Source of the DNA: Acanthococcus lagerstroemiae
Lineage: Eukaryota > Arthropoda > Insecta > Hemiptera > Eriococcidae
DNA length: 64,000 bases
NCBI GenBank assembly: GCA_031841125.1
Contig: CM063108.1
Span: 5,563,683-5,627,682 of the forward strand
Direction of reading: 5' to 3'
Shown: positions 20,836 through 31,600 of the stretch, in pieces
Layout: each line of letters begins with the position of its first letter
How positions within the stretch are numbered: position 1 is the stretch's first letter
Position numbers and translations under genes: made by a program
Notes under the pieces: model-generated
Told to the model about the DNA's origin: nothing
Database searches by the model: none
Seen by the model: the letters and a program-made list of their open reading frames with translations, nothing else

Positions 20836-23800
20836 CCCGGAAGCAAAAAGAGAAAAAGGGAAAAGGGAAAAGTAGAAAAAAGAAAAGGGAAAATGGAAAA
20901 AGGGAAAGAGAAAAAGAGCAAAAGGAAAAGAGAAGAATGGGAAAGGGAAAAGAGAAAAAGAGAAAAGGGAAAAAGAGAAAAGTGAAAAAAGAAAAGAGAA
21001 AAAGAGGAAAGGGAAAAGAGAAAAAGAGAAAAAAGAAAAAGAGAAAAAGAGAAAAGAGAAAAGAGGGAAAAGAGAAAAGGGAAACGAGAACAAGAGGAAA
21101 AGGGAAAGGAAAAAGAGAAACAGAGAAGAAAAAAGGGAACAGAGAAGAAAATAGAGAAAAAGGGAAAAGGGAAAAGAGAAAAGGGAAACAGCTATGAAAA
21201 AAGAAAAAAGAGAAAAATAAAAAAATGGAAAAAAGAAAATGAAAAGGGAAAATGGAAATGGGAAAATGGAAATGAGAATTGGGAAATGTGAAAGGGAAAA
21301 ATAATTGGGAAATGGTAAAGGGATGGAAAAAAGAGAAAACGGAAAAGAGAAAAAGAGAAAAGTAAAGAGGAAAAGGAAAAAGAGAAAAAGAGAAGAGGAA
21401 CAAATAGAAACAAAGAAAAGGAAAACTAGAAAATGGAAATGGGGAATAGGGAAAATTGAAAAGGGAAAATGGAAAAGGAAAGACAAAAAAGGAAAAAGGA
21501 TAAGAAAAAAGAGAAAAAAAGGAAAAGAAAAAAGGGGAAAAAGAGAAAAGAGGAAAGAGAAAAGGGAAAAAGGAAAATGAGAAGGGAAAATCAAACAGGG
21601 AAAAGAGAAAAGGGGGAAAGAGGAAAAAGAATAAGTGGAAAGAAGAGGTGAAAAGAATAGGGAAAAGAGAAAAATAGAAAATAGAGAAGGGGAACGAGAA
21701 ATTGGAAAAAAGGAAAAGGGAAAATAGGAAATTGACAGAGAAAATGGAAAAGGGAAAATGGTAATGGGGAAAAGGGGAAAAAAGAGAAGAGAAGAAGAGA
21801 AAAGGGAAAATAGAAAATAGCAACAGGAAAATGGAAACAGGGAAAACGGAAATAGAGAAAAGGGAAAATGGAAAAAATAAAATAAAAAACGAAAAGGGGA
21901 AAATTGGAAATGGAAAAATGGAAATGAGAATTGGGAAACGTGAAAGGGAAAAAAGAGAAAACTGAAAAGAGAAAAAGAGGGAAAGTGAAAGGGGAAAAGA
22001 GAAACGAGCAAAAGAGGAAAAGGAAAAAGAGAAAAAGCGGAAAAGAGAAGAGGGAAAAATAGAAAAAAGGAAAGGAAAACGAGAAAATGGAAATAGGGAA
22101 AAGGGAAAAGGGGAAAATGGGAAAAGGTTAAAGGAAAATGGGAAAAGAGAAAACAGGAAAAGGGGAAAATGAAAAAGAGAAAAGAGAAAAGGAAAAAAGG
22201 AAAAGGGAAAATGAAAAAGGGAAAAGAGAAAAGGGAAAAGGGAAGACGGAAAATGGAAAATGGAAAAGGGAAGAGGAATATGGAAAAGGAGAAATGGAAA
22301 TGGGAAAAGAGAAAATGGAAAAGTAAAAAGAGAAAGGAAAGAAGGAAACGGAAAAATTGAAAAGGGAAATGGAGGGAAAAAAAAGAAAATGGAAAAGAAA
22401 AGAGGAAAACAGGGAAAGGGAAAATAGAAAAGGGTAAAGGGAGGAGGAAAAAGGTAAAGGGAAAATGAAAAAGGGAAAAGGAAAGAAAGAAAATGAAAAG
22501 TGGAAAGGGGAAAGGAAAGAAGGAAAAGGATGAAGGGAAAATAAAAAATGTAAAATGAAAAAGAGAAAAGGGAAAATGAACAAGGAAAAATGGAAAAAAG
22601 AAAAGGGAAAATAAAAAAATGGAAAACGGAAAATGGAAAAGTTAAAAGGGAAAATGATAGAAGGAAAAAGAATAAGGGAAATTGGAAAAGGGAAAAGGGA
22701 AAAAAGAAAAGAGGAAAAAGAGAAGGGAAAATAAAAAAATGGAAAACGGAAAATGGAAAAGGTAAAAGGGAAAATGATAGAAGGAAAAAGAATAAGAGAA
22801 ATTGGAAAAGGGAAAAGGGAAAAAAGAAAAGAGGAAAAAGAGAAAAGGGAAAAGAGAAAAAGAGGAAAGGGGAAAAGGGAAAAATAATAAATAGGAAAGG
22901 GAAAGGGCTAAATGGAAGTAGGGAAAATGGAAAAGAGAAGAGGGCAAACGGGAAAATGGAAATGGAAAAGGAAAATGGGAAATGTAAAAGGGAAATGGGA
23001 AAGGGAAAATGGCAAAAAGGGAATAGAGAAAAGGAAAAAGAGAAAAAGAGTGAAAGAGAAATGGGAAAAGCGAAAAGAGAAAAAAGAAAAGGAAAAATTG
23101 AAAATAAAAAAGGGAAACAGAAAACGGGAAAATGGAAATAGGGAAACGGGAAAATGGAAATAGGGAAAATGGAAAAGGGAAAATGAGAAATGGAAAAGGG
23201 AAAATGAGAAATGGAAAAGGAAACATGAGAAATGGAAAAGGAAAAATGAGAAATGGAAATGGGAAAATGAAAGGGGAAATGGAAAGGGGGAACTGAAAAG
23301 GAAAAATGGTAATAGAAAAAGGGAAAATGGAAAGGTAAAAGAGAAATGGGAAAAGGGAAACTGGAAAAAAGAGAAAGAGAAGAGAAAAAAGAGAAAAAGG
23401 AAAGGAGAAAAAGAGGAAAAGGGAAAAGAGAAAATGTAGAAAAGGGTAAGAGGAAAATAGAAAAGGGAAAAGTGAAATTGGGAACAGGATAATAGGAAAG
23501 GGAAAAAGAGGAAAAGAGAAAAAGAGGAAAGGGAAATAGAGGAAAAGGGAAGTGGAAAGGAAATAAGGAAAAAGAAAAAGGAAGGAGGGAAAGGGAAAAT
23601 TGAAAATGAAAGATGGAAAAGGGAAAATGGAAAACAGAAAGTGGAAAATGGAAAGTGGAAAAGGGAAAGTGGAAAATAAAAAAGGGAAAAGGGAAATGGA
23701 AAAATTGAAAGGGAAAATGGAAAATGGAAAAGGGAAAATGGAAAAGGGAGAATGGTAATGGGGGAAAGAGGAAAAGGGAAAATGGAAAAAAGAGAAAATG

Positions 23801-26800
23801 GAAAAGAGAAACGAGCATAAGAGGAAAAGGAAAAAGAGAAGAGGAAAAAAAGAAAAAAGAAAAGGAAAACGGGAAAATGGAAAAGGGGAAAGGGAAAAGT
23901 AAAAAGAGGAAAGAGAAAAGGTTAAATGGAGAAGGGAAGTGGAAAAGGAAAGACGGAAAAGGAAAAAGAAAAAGGAAGGAAGGAAAGGGAGACGAGGGAA
24001 GGGAAAAGGGGAAATAGAAAATAACAACGGGAAAATGGAAATAAGGAAAAGGGAAACTGGGAAAGGGAAAATGGAAATAGAGAAAAGGGAAATGGAAAAG
24101 GAAAAATGGAAAAAATAAAATAAAAAGGGGAAAAGGAAAAGGAAAATTGGAAATGGAAATGAGAATTGGGAAACGGGAAAGGGAAAAGTAAATAGGAAAT
24201 GGTAAAGGAAAAATGGAAAAAAGAGGAAACGGAAAAGAGAAAAAGAGGAAAAGGAAAAAGAGAAGAAGCAGAAAAGAGAAGATGGAAAAAGAGAAAAAAG
24301 AAAAGGAAAACGAGAAAATGAAAATAGGGAAAAGGGAAAATGGAAAAGTGAAAATGGGAAAAGGTAAAGGTAAAAGGAAAATGGGAAAGGGGAAAAGAGA
24401 ACAAGGGAAGAGAAAAGAAAAAACGGAAAAGAAAAAAAGGAAAAGAAAAAAAAGGAAAGGAAAAAGAGAACAGAGAAAAGGGAAAAGTTTAAAAGGGAAA
24501 ACGGAAATTGGAAAGGGAAAATGGGAAGGGAAAATCAAACAGGCAAAAAAGGAAATAGAAAAGAGGAAAAAAGAAGCAGGGTGGAAGAGGTGAAAGGAAA
24601 AGGGAAAAGAGAAAAGGGAAAGAGAAAAAGAGGAAAAGAGAAAAGTGAACATGAAAAAGGGAAAAGAGAAAACGAAAAAAGGAATAGGGAAAATGAAAAA
24701 GGGAAAATGGAAAAGGGAAGAGGGAAAATGGGGAAAGGGAAAGGAAAGAAGGAAAAGGAAAAATTGAAAAGAGAAACGGAAAGAGAGAAAAGGGAAAATG
24801 GAAAATGGAAAAGAAAAGAGGAAATAAGGGAATGGGATAATGGAAATGGGAAAAGGGAGGCGGAAAAAGGTAGAGGGAGGAGGCGGAAAAAGGTAGAGGG
24901 AAAATGGGAAACGGACAAGGAAAGAAGGAAAATGAAAAGGGGAAGTGGAAAGGGGAAAGGAAAGAAGGAAAAGGGAAATAAAAAATGTAAAATGAAAAAG
25001 AGAAAAGGAAGAATGAAAATGGAAAAGCGGAAAATGGGAAATGGATAAGGTGAAAGGGAAAATCATAGAAGGAAAAAGAATAAGGGAAATTGGAAATGGG
25101 AAAAGGGAAAAACAGAAAAGAGGAACAAGAGAAAAGGGAAAAGGGGAAAAAAGAAAAGAGGAACAAGAGAAAAGGGAAAAGAGAAAAAGGGGAAAAGGGA
25201 AAAAGGGAAAATAGGAAATAGAAAAGGGAAATGGCTAAATGGAAGTAGGGAAAATGGAAAAGAGAAGAAGGGAAACGGGAAAACAGAAATGGAAAAGGAA
25301 AATGGGAAATGTAAAAGGGAAATGGGAAAAGGGAAAATGGTAAAAAGAGAATAGAGAAAAGGAAAAAGAGAAAAAGAGTGAAAGTAAAATGGGAAAAGGA
25401 AAAAGAGAAAAGAGAAAAGGGAAAATTGAAAATAAAAAAGGGAAACGGGAAAAATGGAAATAGGGAAAATGGAAAAGAGAAAATGGAAGGGGAAATGGGA
25501 AATGGGAAAGGTAAAAGGGAAAATGGAAAGGTAAAAGAGAAATGGGAAAAGGGAAACTGGAAAAAAGAGAATGAGGAGAGGGAAAAGAGAAAAAGGAAAG
25601 GAGAAAAAAGAGGAACAGGGAAAAGAGAATAAGTAGAAAAGTGTAAGAGGAAAAGAGAAAAGGGAAAAGAGAAATTGGAAACAGGGTAATAGGAAAGGGA
25701 AAAAGAGGAAAAGAGAAAAAGAGAAAAGGGAAATAGAGGAAAAGGGAAAGAGGAAAAACAAAACTGGGAATCGGGAAAATAGAAATAGGGAAAAGGAAAA
25801 AGGAAAGAGGGAAAAAGGAAAAAGAGAAAAGGGAAAATGGAAAAGTGAAAAGAGGAAAAGAGAAAAGGGAAAATGGAAGAGGGAAGAGGGAAGTGGAAAA
25901 GGAAAGAAGGAAAAAGAAAAAGGATGGAGGAAAAGGGAGAAGAGGAAAGAGAAAACAGAAAATGGAAAAGGGAAAAGGGAAAAGGAAAGAGGAAAAATGG
26001 AAAATGGAAAATAGAAAAGGGGAAATGGAAAACAGAAAATGGAAAGTGGAAAAGGGAAAGTGGAAAATAGAAAAGGGAAAATGGAAAAGGGAAGTGGAAA
26101 AGGAAAGAAGGAAAAAGAAAAAGGATGGAGGAAAAGGGAGAAGAGGGAAGGGAAAAGAGAAAATGGAAAAGGGAAGAGGAAAGAGGAAAATGGAAAATAG
26201 AAAATGGAAAAGGAAAGATGGAAAATGGAAAACAGAAAACGGAAAATGGAAAGTGGAAAATAGAAAAGGGAAAATGGAAATTGGAAACGAGAAAAAGGAA
26301 AAGGAAATAAGGAAAATGGGAAAGGAATGAAGGAAAAGGGAAAAGGAGGTAAGGAAAAGGGAAAGGGAAAAGGAGATAAGGAAAAGGGAAAAGGAAAGAG
26401 AGAAAAGGGAAAATGAAAGAAAGAAAAGGGAAAATGAAAGAAGGAAAAGGGAAAGAGGAAAAAACAAGAGGGAAAAGGAAAAACAAAAGAGGGGAAAGGG
26501 AAAATTGAAAGGGGAAAGGGAAAAGGAAATATGGAAAATGGAAAAGAGAAAAGGAAAGATGGATATGGGAAAAGGGAAAAGGGAAAATGGAAGAGGGAAG
26601 GGGAAGAAGGAAGAGGGAAAGAAAAAGGGACAGGGGAAGGGGAAGGGGAAAGGGAAGAAGGAAAAGAGAAAATGAAATAGTGACGAGGGAAAAGGGAAAA
26701 AGAACAGGGAAGAGGAGTGAACAGGGAAGATGGAAATGGGAAATGGGAAAAGGGAAATAGGGAGGATTGAGGAGAAGGTAAGGGAAGAGGGGGGATTACT

Positions 26801-26990
26801 GTGGAAATGAAAGATGAAAGAAGAGGAGAATGTGAAGAGGGAGGAGTGAAAGGGAAGAGTCGAGAGGATAAAGGCGTGTAGCGGAGAGAGGAGAGGAGAA
26901 AGGGGAGAAGAGGAGAAAGGGGAGAAGAGGAGAAATGAGTGACGCTGATTAGAGGGGAGGAGAAATTAGGAAAGAGGTGATGAGAGAAGG
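20836..26990 (+). repeat. 6-kb almost pure polypurine tract
   Basis: After the switch at about 20,826-20,845 the + strand becomes almost all A and G (GGGAAAAG, GGAAAATGG, GAGAAAAAG words). It is the compositional complement of 15,861-20,835. Internal amplification is visible: an exact or near-exact 120-bp tandem pair at 22,611-22,850, related blocks near 25,055, repeated GAGAATTGGGAAA phrases near 21,272, 21,932 and 24,163, and repeated AAAAAGGATGGAGGAAAAGG near 25,915 and 26,118. The long minus-strand frames here are compositional artefacts. Confidence 0.9.
22611..22850 (+). repeat. 120-bp tandem duplication in the polypurine tract
   Basis: Two adjacent 120-bp units begin ATAAAAAAATGGAAAACGG at 22,611 and 22,731 and agree almost base for base. 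They contain the distinctive TGATAGAAGGAAAAAGAAT phrase. Confidence 0.75.
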
Positions 26991-27417
26991 GGTTGAGGAA
27001 CAAAGAAGAGGAGAGAAGTTCAGAGGTGAAGATTGAAAGGACAGGAGAGAAGAGAGAGATCAAGGAAGGAGACAGTGATTAGGAGGAGAGGAAACAGATG
27101 AGTAGTGAGAGGACAGGGAGGGTAGACAATGGTTCTCTCCTCTCTGCTCCTCTCACAACCCCTTCTCTCCTCCTGGAGGAGGAGGAGGATCAAGGAGAGA
27201 TAACAAGGAGGGAAGAGAGCATGAGGAGGCCACGGAGGTGGAGAGATAGGACAAGGAGTGCTCTCGCTCTGTCTCTCTCCCCTCTTCTTACTCCTTTCCA
27301 CTCTCTCTTCCTCCTCTTCTCCTCTCTCCTTAGAGAAAGGAGGAATGAGGATAAATAGGGGAAGGTAGAGGAGAAAGGAGGGAAATGAAAAGGAGGATGG
27401 AAGAGAAGGAAGTGAGG
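26600..27417 (+). repeat. Right-arm-only GA-rich segment with a pyrimidine island
   Basis: GA-rich sequence with more G than the core. It includes a CT-rich island (about 27,130-27,180 and 27,255-27,335) and small local hairpins such as TCCTCCTGGAGGAGGA. I find no counterpart at the matching place in the left arm (about 15.86 kb), so this is a right-arm insertion or a left-arm deletion. Confidence 0.5.
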
Positions 27418-28880
27418 AAGGGCGGAAAGGAGGACAGGAGGACCACAAAGGATACCAAGAAATAAGCGGTAGAAAGAAGAGTGAGGAGGAGAAAGGAGAG
27501 TGTTAAGAAAGGCAAGAAGACTAGAGAAGGAGGGGGAGCAAAGGAGGGAGATGGAGAAAAGGAGGAAGATGGCGGGAAAGGACAAAAATAAGAGGGGATA
27601 TAAGACGGAAGAGGTGCGAGGAAGGCAGAGGAGAAAGGAGAGAGGAAAAGGAGAAGGAGAAAGGAAAGTAAGGAAAGCAGGTTGGAGAAGAATGATGTGG
27701 TAGAGAAGTAGAAGAAACGGGTGAAGAAAGGACAAGAAAGTAGGGTTAGAGGAGAAGGAATGGAGAGGAAAGAAGGAGAGATTAAAAGAGAAAGAGGAGA
27801 TACAAATAAATTGGAAGTGCAGTATAGAGGGAAAGAAGAGTTAAGGAAAGTATTGGGGAGAAGGAAGAGAAGAAAGCAGGAAGGCGAAAAAATAGGAGAA
27901 AGAGAGGAAAGAAAAAGAAATGAACAGAATAGGAGAAAGAGGACGTGTAAAACCGGATTTCAATAACGAAAGAACACTTCAGCGCAGCTTTTTGAAAACA
28001 CACCGCAAGTCCCTGCCTTTGAATTCTCAATAGATTTTATTATTCTTAAGACTGGATTTGAACTTTTCACTAGCCAATATCGTTAAAATGCCTCTCTGAA
28101 GTGTTCTTCATCATTGAAATGGCCCGAAAATACAATAAGTCCACATTTCTTGGAAATAGGAAAAACTGCCTACAGATTTCAGTTTTGACTCTTATTGCTT
28201 TTTTTGTGAATAGCTAGCTAGCCTCATCGGAAGTTATTATGTATATAAGATTTGGGCTCTTTTTATCTCTGGAATCCGAACATGATAATTTAAAAAAAAA
28301 ATAAAAGAAACCATGGACTTACTGCATTTTTGGTGAAGCATATCTCAATTATTCATACCTGCCTAATAGCAGCAAGAAGAACTACAGTAAAATCTCGAGC
28401 ATAATTAGCACGCGTGTACGCGTAATTTGTCTTAATTTTAGATCCTTTTCCTCCCAATTTTGGATTACAAAATACGAGGTGTGCAACTGTTACACTCGAA
28501 ATTTCACAATTAGCAGCAAATAAAGAGTGAATTCACAAACTGCCCTTAGTTATAATAAACAAATAAATAAAAATGAAAGTCGAAAGCTACGCGAGAGGTA
28601 GCCTGCCTATTCTTAAAGCAATATAAACTCGAGTTGTATTATGATTTTCTTTTAATTATTTTCAGCGAGTCATATTTAGGACTAAGGGCAGTTTCTGAGT
28701 CCACTCCTGAAAAAGTCACCATCCAGGACCCTGAACACAATCACTTGGGTACCTGTAAACAATAACAAAAAATTCCATTCAAAATTCCAAATAAGTGTGA
28801 TGTAACTACTGTACTCTGCGGATCCGAACATGAAAATAGAAAAACAACTGCATTTTGGTAAAGCATCTCTCACTTATAGT
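27418..28880 (-). repeat. Inner right arm of the giant palindrome
   Basis: Reverse complement of 14,415-15,860. It includes the mirror of the third exon-like unit (acceptor and GTQVIVFRVLDGDFF...NCP-stop on the minus strand near 28,680-28,755) and the mirror pogo-like MITE near 28,385-28,520. Identity ends abruptly near 28,880, after CTCTCACTTATA. Confidence 0.85.
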
Positions 28881-28910
28881 TGCGCAGCTCTATCGTTTTA
28901 AACACGGATC

Positions 28911-29470
28911 CACTCTGCAATCAATTCAATGATGCAATACTGAAGATGGTTAAGAGAAATGAAAATCTCCTGGAAAGTACCTATATCAACACAAACGCAC
29001 TCTGCTATCAATTCAATGAAACAATACTGAATAGTGATGGGTGAAAATTGAAAAATACTCCAACAGTCAATACTCGGTACTCGGTAGTTCCATACTCGCT
29101 TGTAAATATCCGAACTTATAAGCTTGTATTATAATATTGTTAGCCTTTTATTACAATATTGTGAACTTTTATCTGGCATGTCTACAACAAGTACATGCTT
29201 CTACCAAAATAATTTCGAATTTGATTTATTTTTAGGTACCTTCTATGGTAGGTAATCAAAGTAATCAAGTAATGAATATAAAGTAACGATTACTTTTCGG
29301 TAGTAATCATTTGGTACCCAATATCTGAAAGTAACGAAACTTCCCATCACTAATACTGATGATGGTTAGAAGAAATTTAAAAAAAAAACGCGGAATGTTT
29401 ATCAACACGGACGTACTTTGTAGTGAATTCAATGAAATAATACTGAAGAGATGGTTGAAAGAAATAATGA
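28911..29470 (+). repeat. 87-bp tandem repeat, about 2.6 units
   Basis: Units start CACTCTGCAATCAATTCAAT (28,911), CACTCTGCTATCAATTCAAT (28,998) and TACTTTGTAGTGAATTCAAT (29,414). Unit 1 is exactly 87 bp. Unit 2 is 416 bp, but becomes exactly 87 bp when the 321-bp MITE at 29,032-29,352 and one 8-bp target duplication are removed. Confidence 0.8.
29032..29352. mobile_element. hAT-type MITE, 321 bp, nested in a tandem repeat
   Basis: The ends TAGTGATGGG and CCCATCACTA form a perfect 10-bp terminal inverted repeat. The flanks are ATACTGAA (29,024-29,031) and ATACTGAT (29,353-29,360), an 8-bp duplication with one difference. The body holds CAATACTCGGTACTCGGTAG and AGTAATCAAGTAATGA motifs with no coding frame. 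Removing the element restores the 87-bp repeat period, which independently confirms the boundaries. Confidence 0.85.
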
Positions 29471-29559
29471 ATGAAAAAAAAAGTGACTGCAAAAGGCTCG
29501 TTATTGATCCCAAAAACTGGGTTATTTTCACAATATTCTGGCTAATGTTGAAAATGCTG

Positions 29560-31600
29560 AATCAATGATACAAGAATTTTCCATCCAACACAAAAATAAT
29601 TGCAATAAAAAAATGGACGAAAAAGATTTTCTTGATTTGCTGACTACTGGTCCAAAATGCCGACTGAATGGTAAAATTTGCTACAAAACTAACTCCAAAA
29701 ATTCGGGATGAGGGAAGTGGGCTACCACTGCAATTGACACAAAATTTCATTCAACTTAAAAATTTTCAGATTAAAATATTTTCATGATCATAGAACAAAA
29801 TTTATCGTGTAATATTTCATAAGGATGAATTTCAAGAGAAGATTTTGAAAATTATCCATAATTTTTAATGGTAATAACGACATTGCCTTTTATCTCTCTT
29901 CTCTCTATATTATACTAAAGTAGTAAAGTCCGCCGCCGCCACTTCCGGGAGCCCACTGCGGGTTGCCTACCCTGCCCCTTAGTTGCTCATTTCCCCAGGG
30001 ATAATAACGTTATTGCCGTTAATTGGTAAACAAATTTCATATTTGTAATTTATTTTAAAATTTTTCAGAAAGTATTTCAAAGAAAGTTTTGAAAAATAAA
30101 TTTCATAAAATTTAACGGTGGCCCTATCCTTCACTACCAGCTTTACAATATTTGGGTAGTTTCTGTGGAGTTTAGTGAATATCCCAATTGAAAATTTTCC
30201 ATAGAATGAAATTTATCGTGAGCATAAAATAAAACGTATCGTGAACTTCAGGGTAAAATTTTAAAATTTATTCATAATTCTTACGGAGATAATTAGAGTG
30301 CAGCATAATATGAAAAAAAAAATGACAAGTGTGCATAAAATATGACTTTTTTTTACCCCAAATACTGCCCAAATATGCGCTTTCCTAGAAATATGTATCA
30401 TTATATGGGTATCATTTTACAGCTTTTTAAAAAAACCCATTTCATAATTGTTGTTCAAATTTTATTCTAAACTGAAACGCCTGAGAAAACTGAATAAAAA
30501 TAAAATATTTCAAACCACAAAAAAAAAATGATTTGCCCAAAAAAATTTTCAACTTGTTTTCTTTTTCTACCTAAGTTTGTTTTTGTTTTACACGGATGAA
30601 ACGCAAAATAGCCGTATTTTGGACAATTTTTGTGCAATTTTTGTGAATTTAGCAAAATATGGGGGGGGGGGGAAGAGAGTAAAAGATACGAAATTCGCAT
30701 TATTACTCAAATATGTGAAAAAAATGTTTAATTTATTTAAACATTTTTCACGAAGTATTTCAATAAAAATGTTGTAAAATAAATTTCACAAAATTTAACA
30801 ACAGTGGCCTTCACTATATAGGTATTTGAAAAAATAGTTTTTCATATAAATAAGTGGAACACTAGGCAACCTTACCCTGCTAACGAGGGGGAGAAAGAAG
30901 TAGAAATAGAAATAGGCCAAAAATGCTAAATTAGAAAATTTTAAATGCTGACTCAAACTCAAAAACTATTAAACGTAAAAAAAAAGTAAAAGCCGTCGCC
31001 GAGTGCTCGCAATACAAGAATAAAATGTGCACATACCTCAAATATTTGTTGTTTCAGCAGTTAATTTTTCACTCCTTTACTTCTTGGTTCTGTTGCTGCA
31101 TTGCTCATCTCCTCCTCGGCATTGATGTCCCGTCCATTAAACGAATATCTGCGATTTAGAAACTTATTAATAGTAGGTAAGCGGCAAGGCGAAAATGAAA
31201 ACTGCGTAACTTGACCACTGATTGAATAAACTTGATTCGATAATCATTAGAGTTAAATAATACACCATAGGCTTCTTCCTCTGCCATACAGGTAATCCAA
31301 ACTAGTGACCCATGTACTTACATGAATGCACACGAGAGGACGGTGTGGCTTCCGGACGAGTTAGTTAAAACTAAACTGCGTCAAAATACCAACCGTGCCG
31401 ACCCACAGATAAAACACTATTGACCGTAAAATCCGAAAGTAAAGAATCTGGAAAACCCAAACGATGATATACCTGTTTCTTAGTGAGAATTCGAGAACAA
31501 CAGCTATAAGTTGCCAACCAACTAGAGGTTGTTAGTGATGTTTTGACAGGTAACAATAAGAAGGTTCCGTCATAGGAACAAAACAACGCCGAAATACAAA
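29560..31600 (-). repeat. Outer right arm of the large inverted duplication
   Basis: Opposite-strand counterpart of 7,800-9,165 (anchors listed there). The order is conserved, but the sub-block holding AAATTTTGTGAAATTTATTTT is present twice (about 30,730-30,810 and 30,050-30,120). A GCATATTTT-type segment (30,296-30,440) and a G12 run (about 30,661) lie between the copies. In the exon-like part the minus strand from 31,286 reads MAEEEAYGVLFNSNDYRIKF; the left copy is frameshifted relative to this. Confidence 0.7.

Noticed and set aside
15688..20985. Open frames of 450-960 codons on the + strand
   Set aside because: A pyrimidine-only strand cannot contain TAA, TAG or TGA, so all frames stay open. 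The products are Phe/Ser/Leu/Pro strings that overlap each other in different frames.
20557..27063. Minus-strand frames of up to 1,413 codons
   Set aside because: Same compositional effect in the purine half read on its complement; no domains, no splice or start evidence.
14415..28880. Palindrome as an assembly or missed-adapter artefact
   Set aside because: The arms differ by point changes and indels, the core halves differ in length and detail, and the right arm has private sequence at 26.6-27.4 kb. A technical copy would be identical. Not fully excluded without read data.
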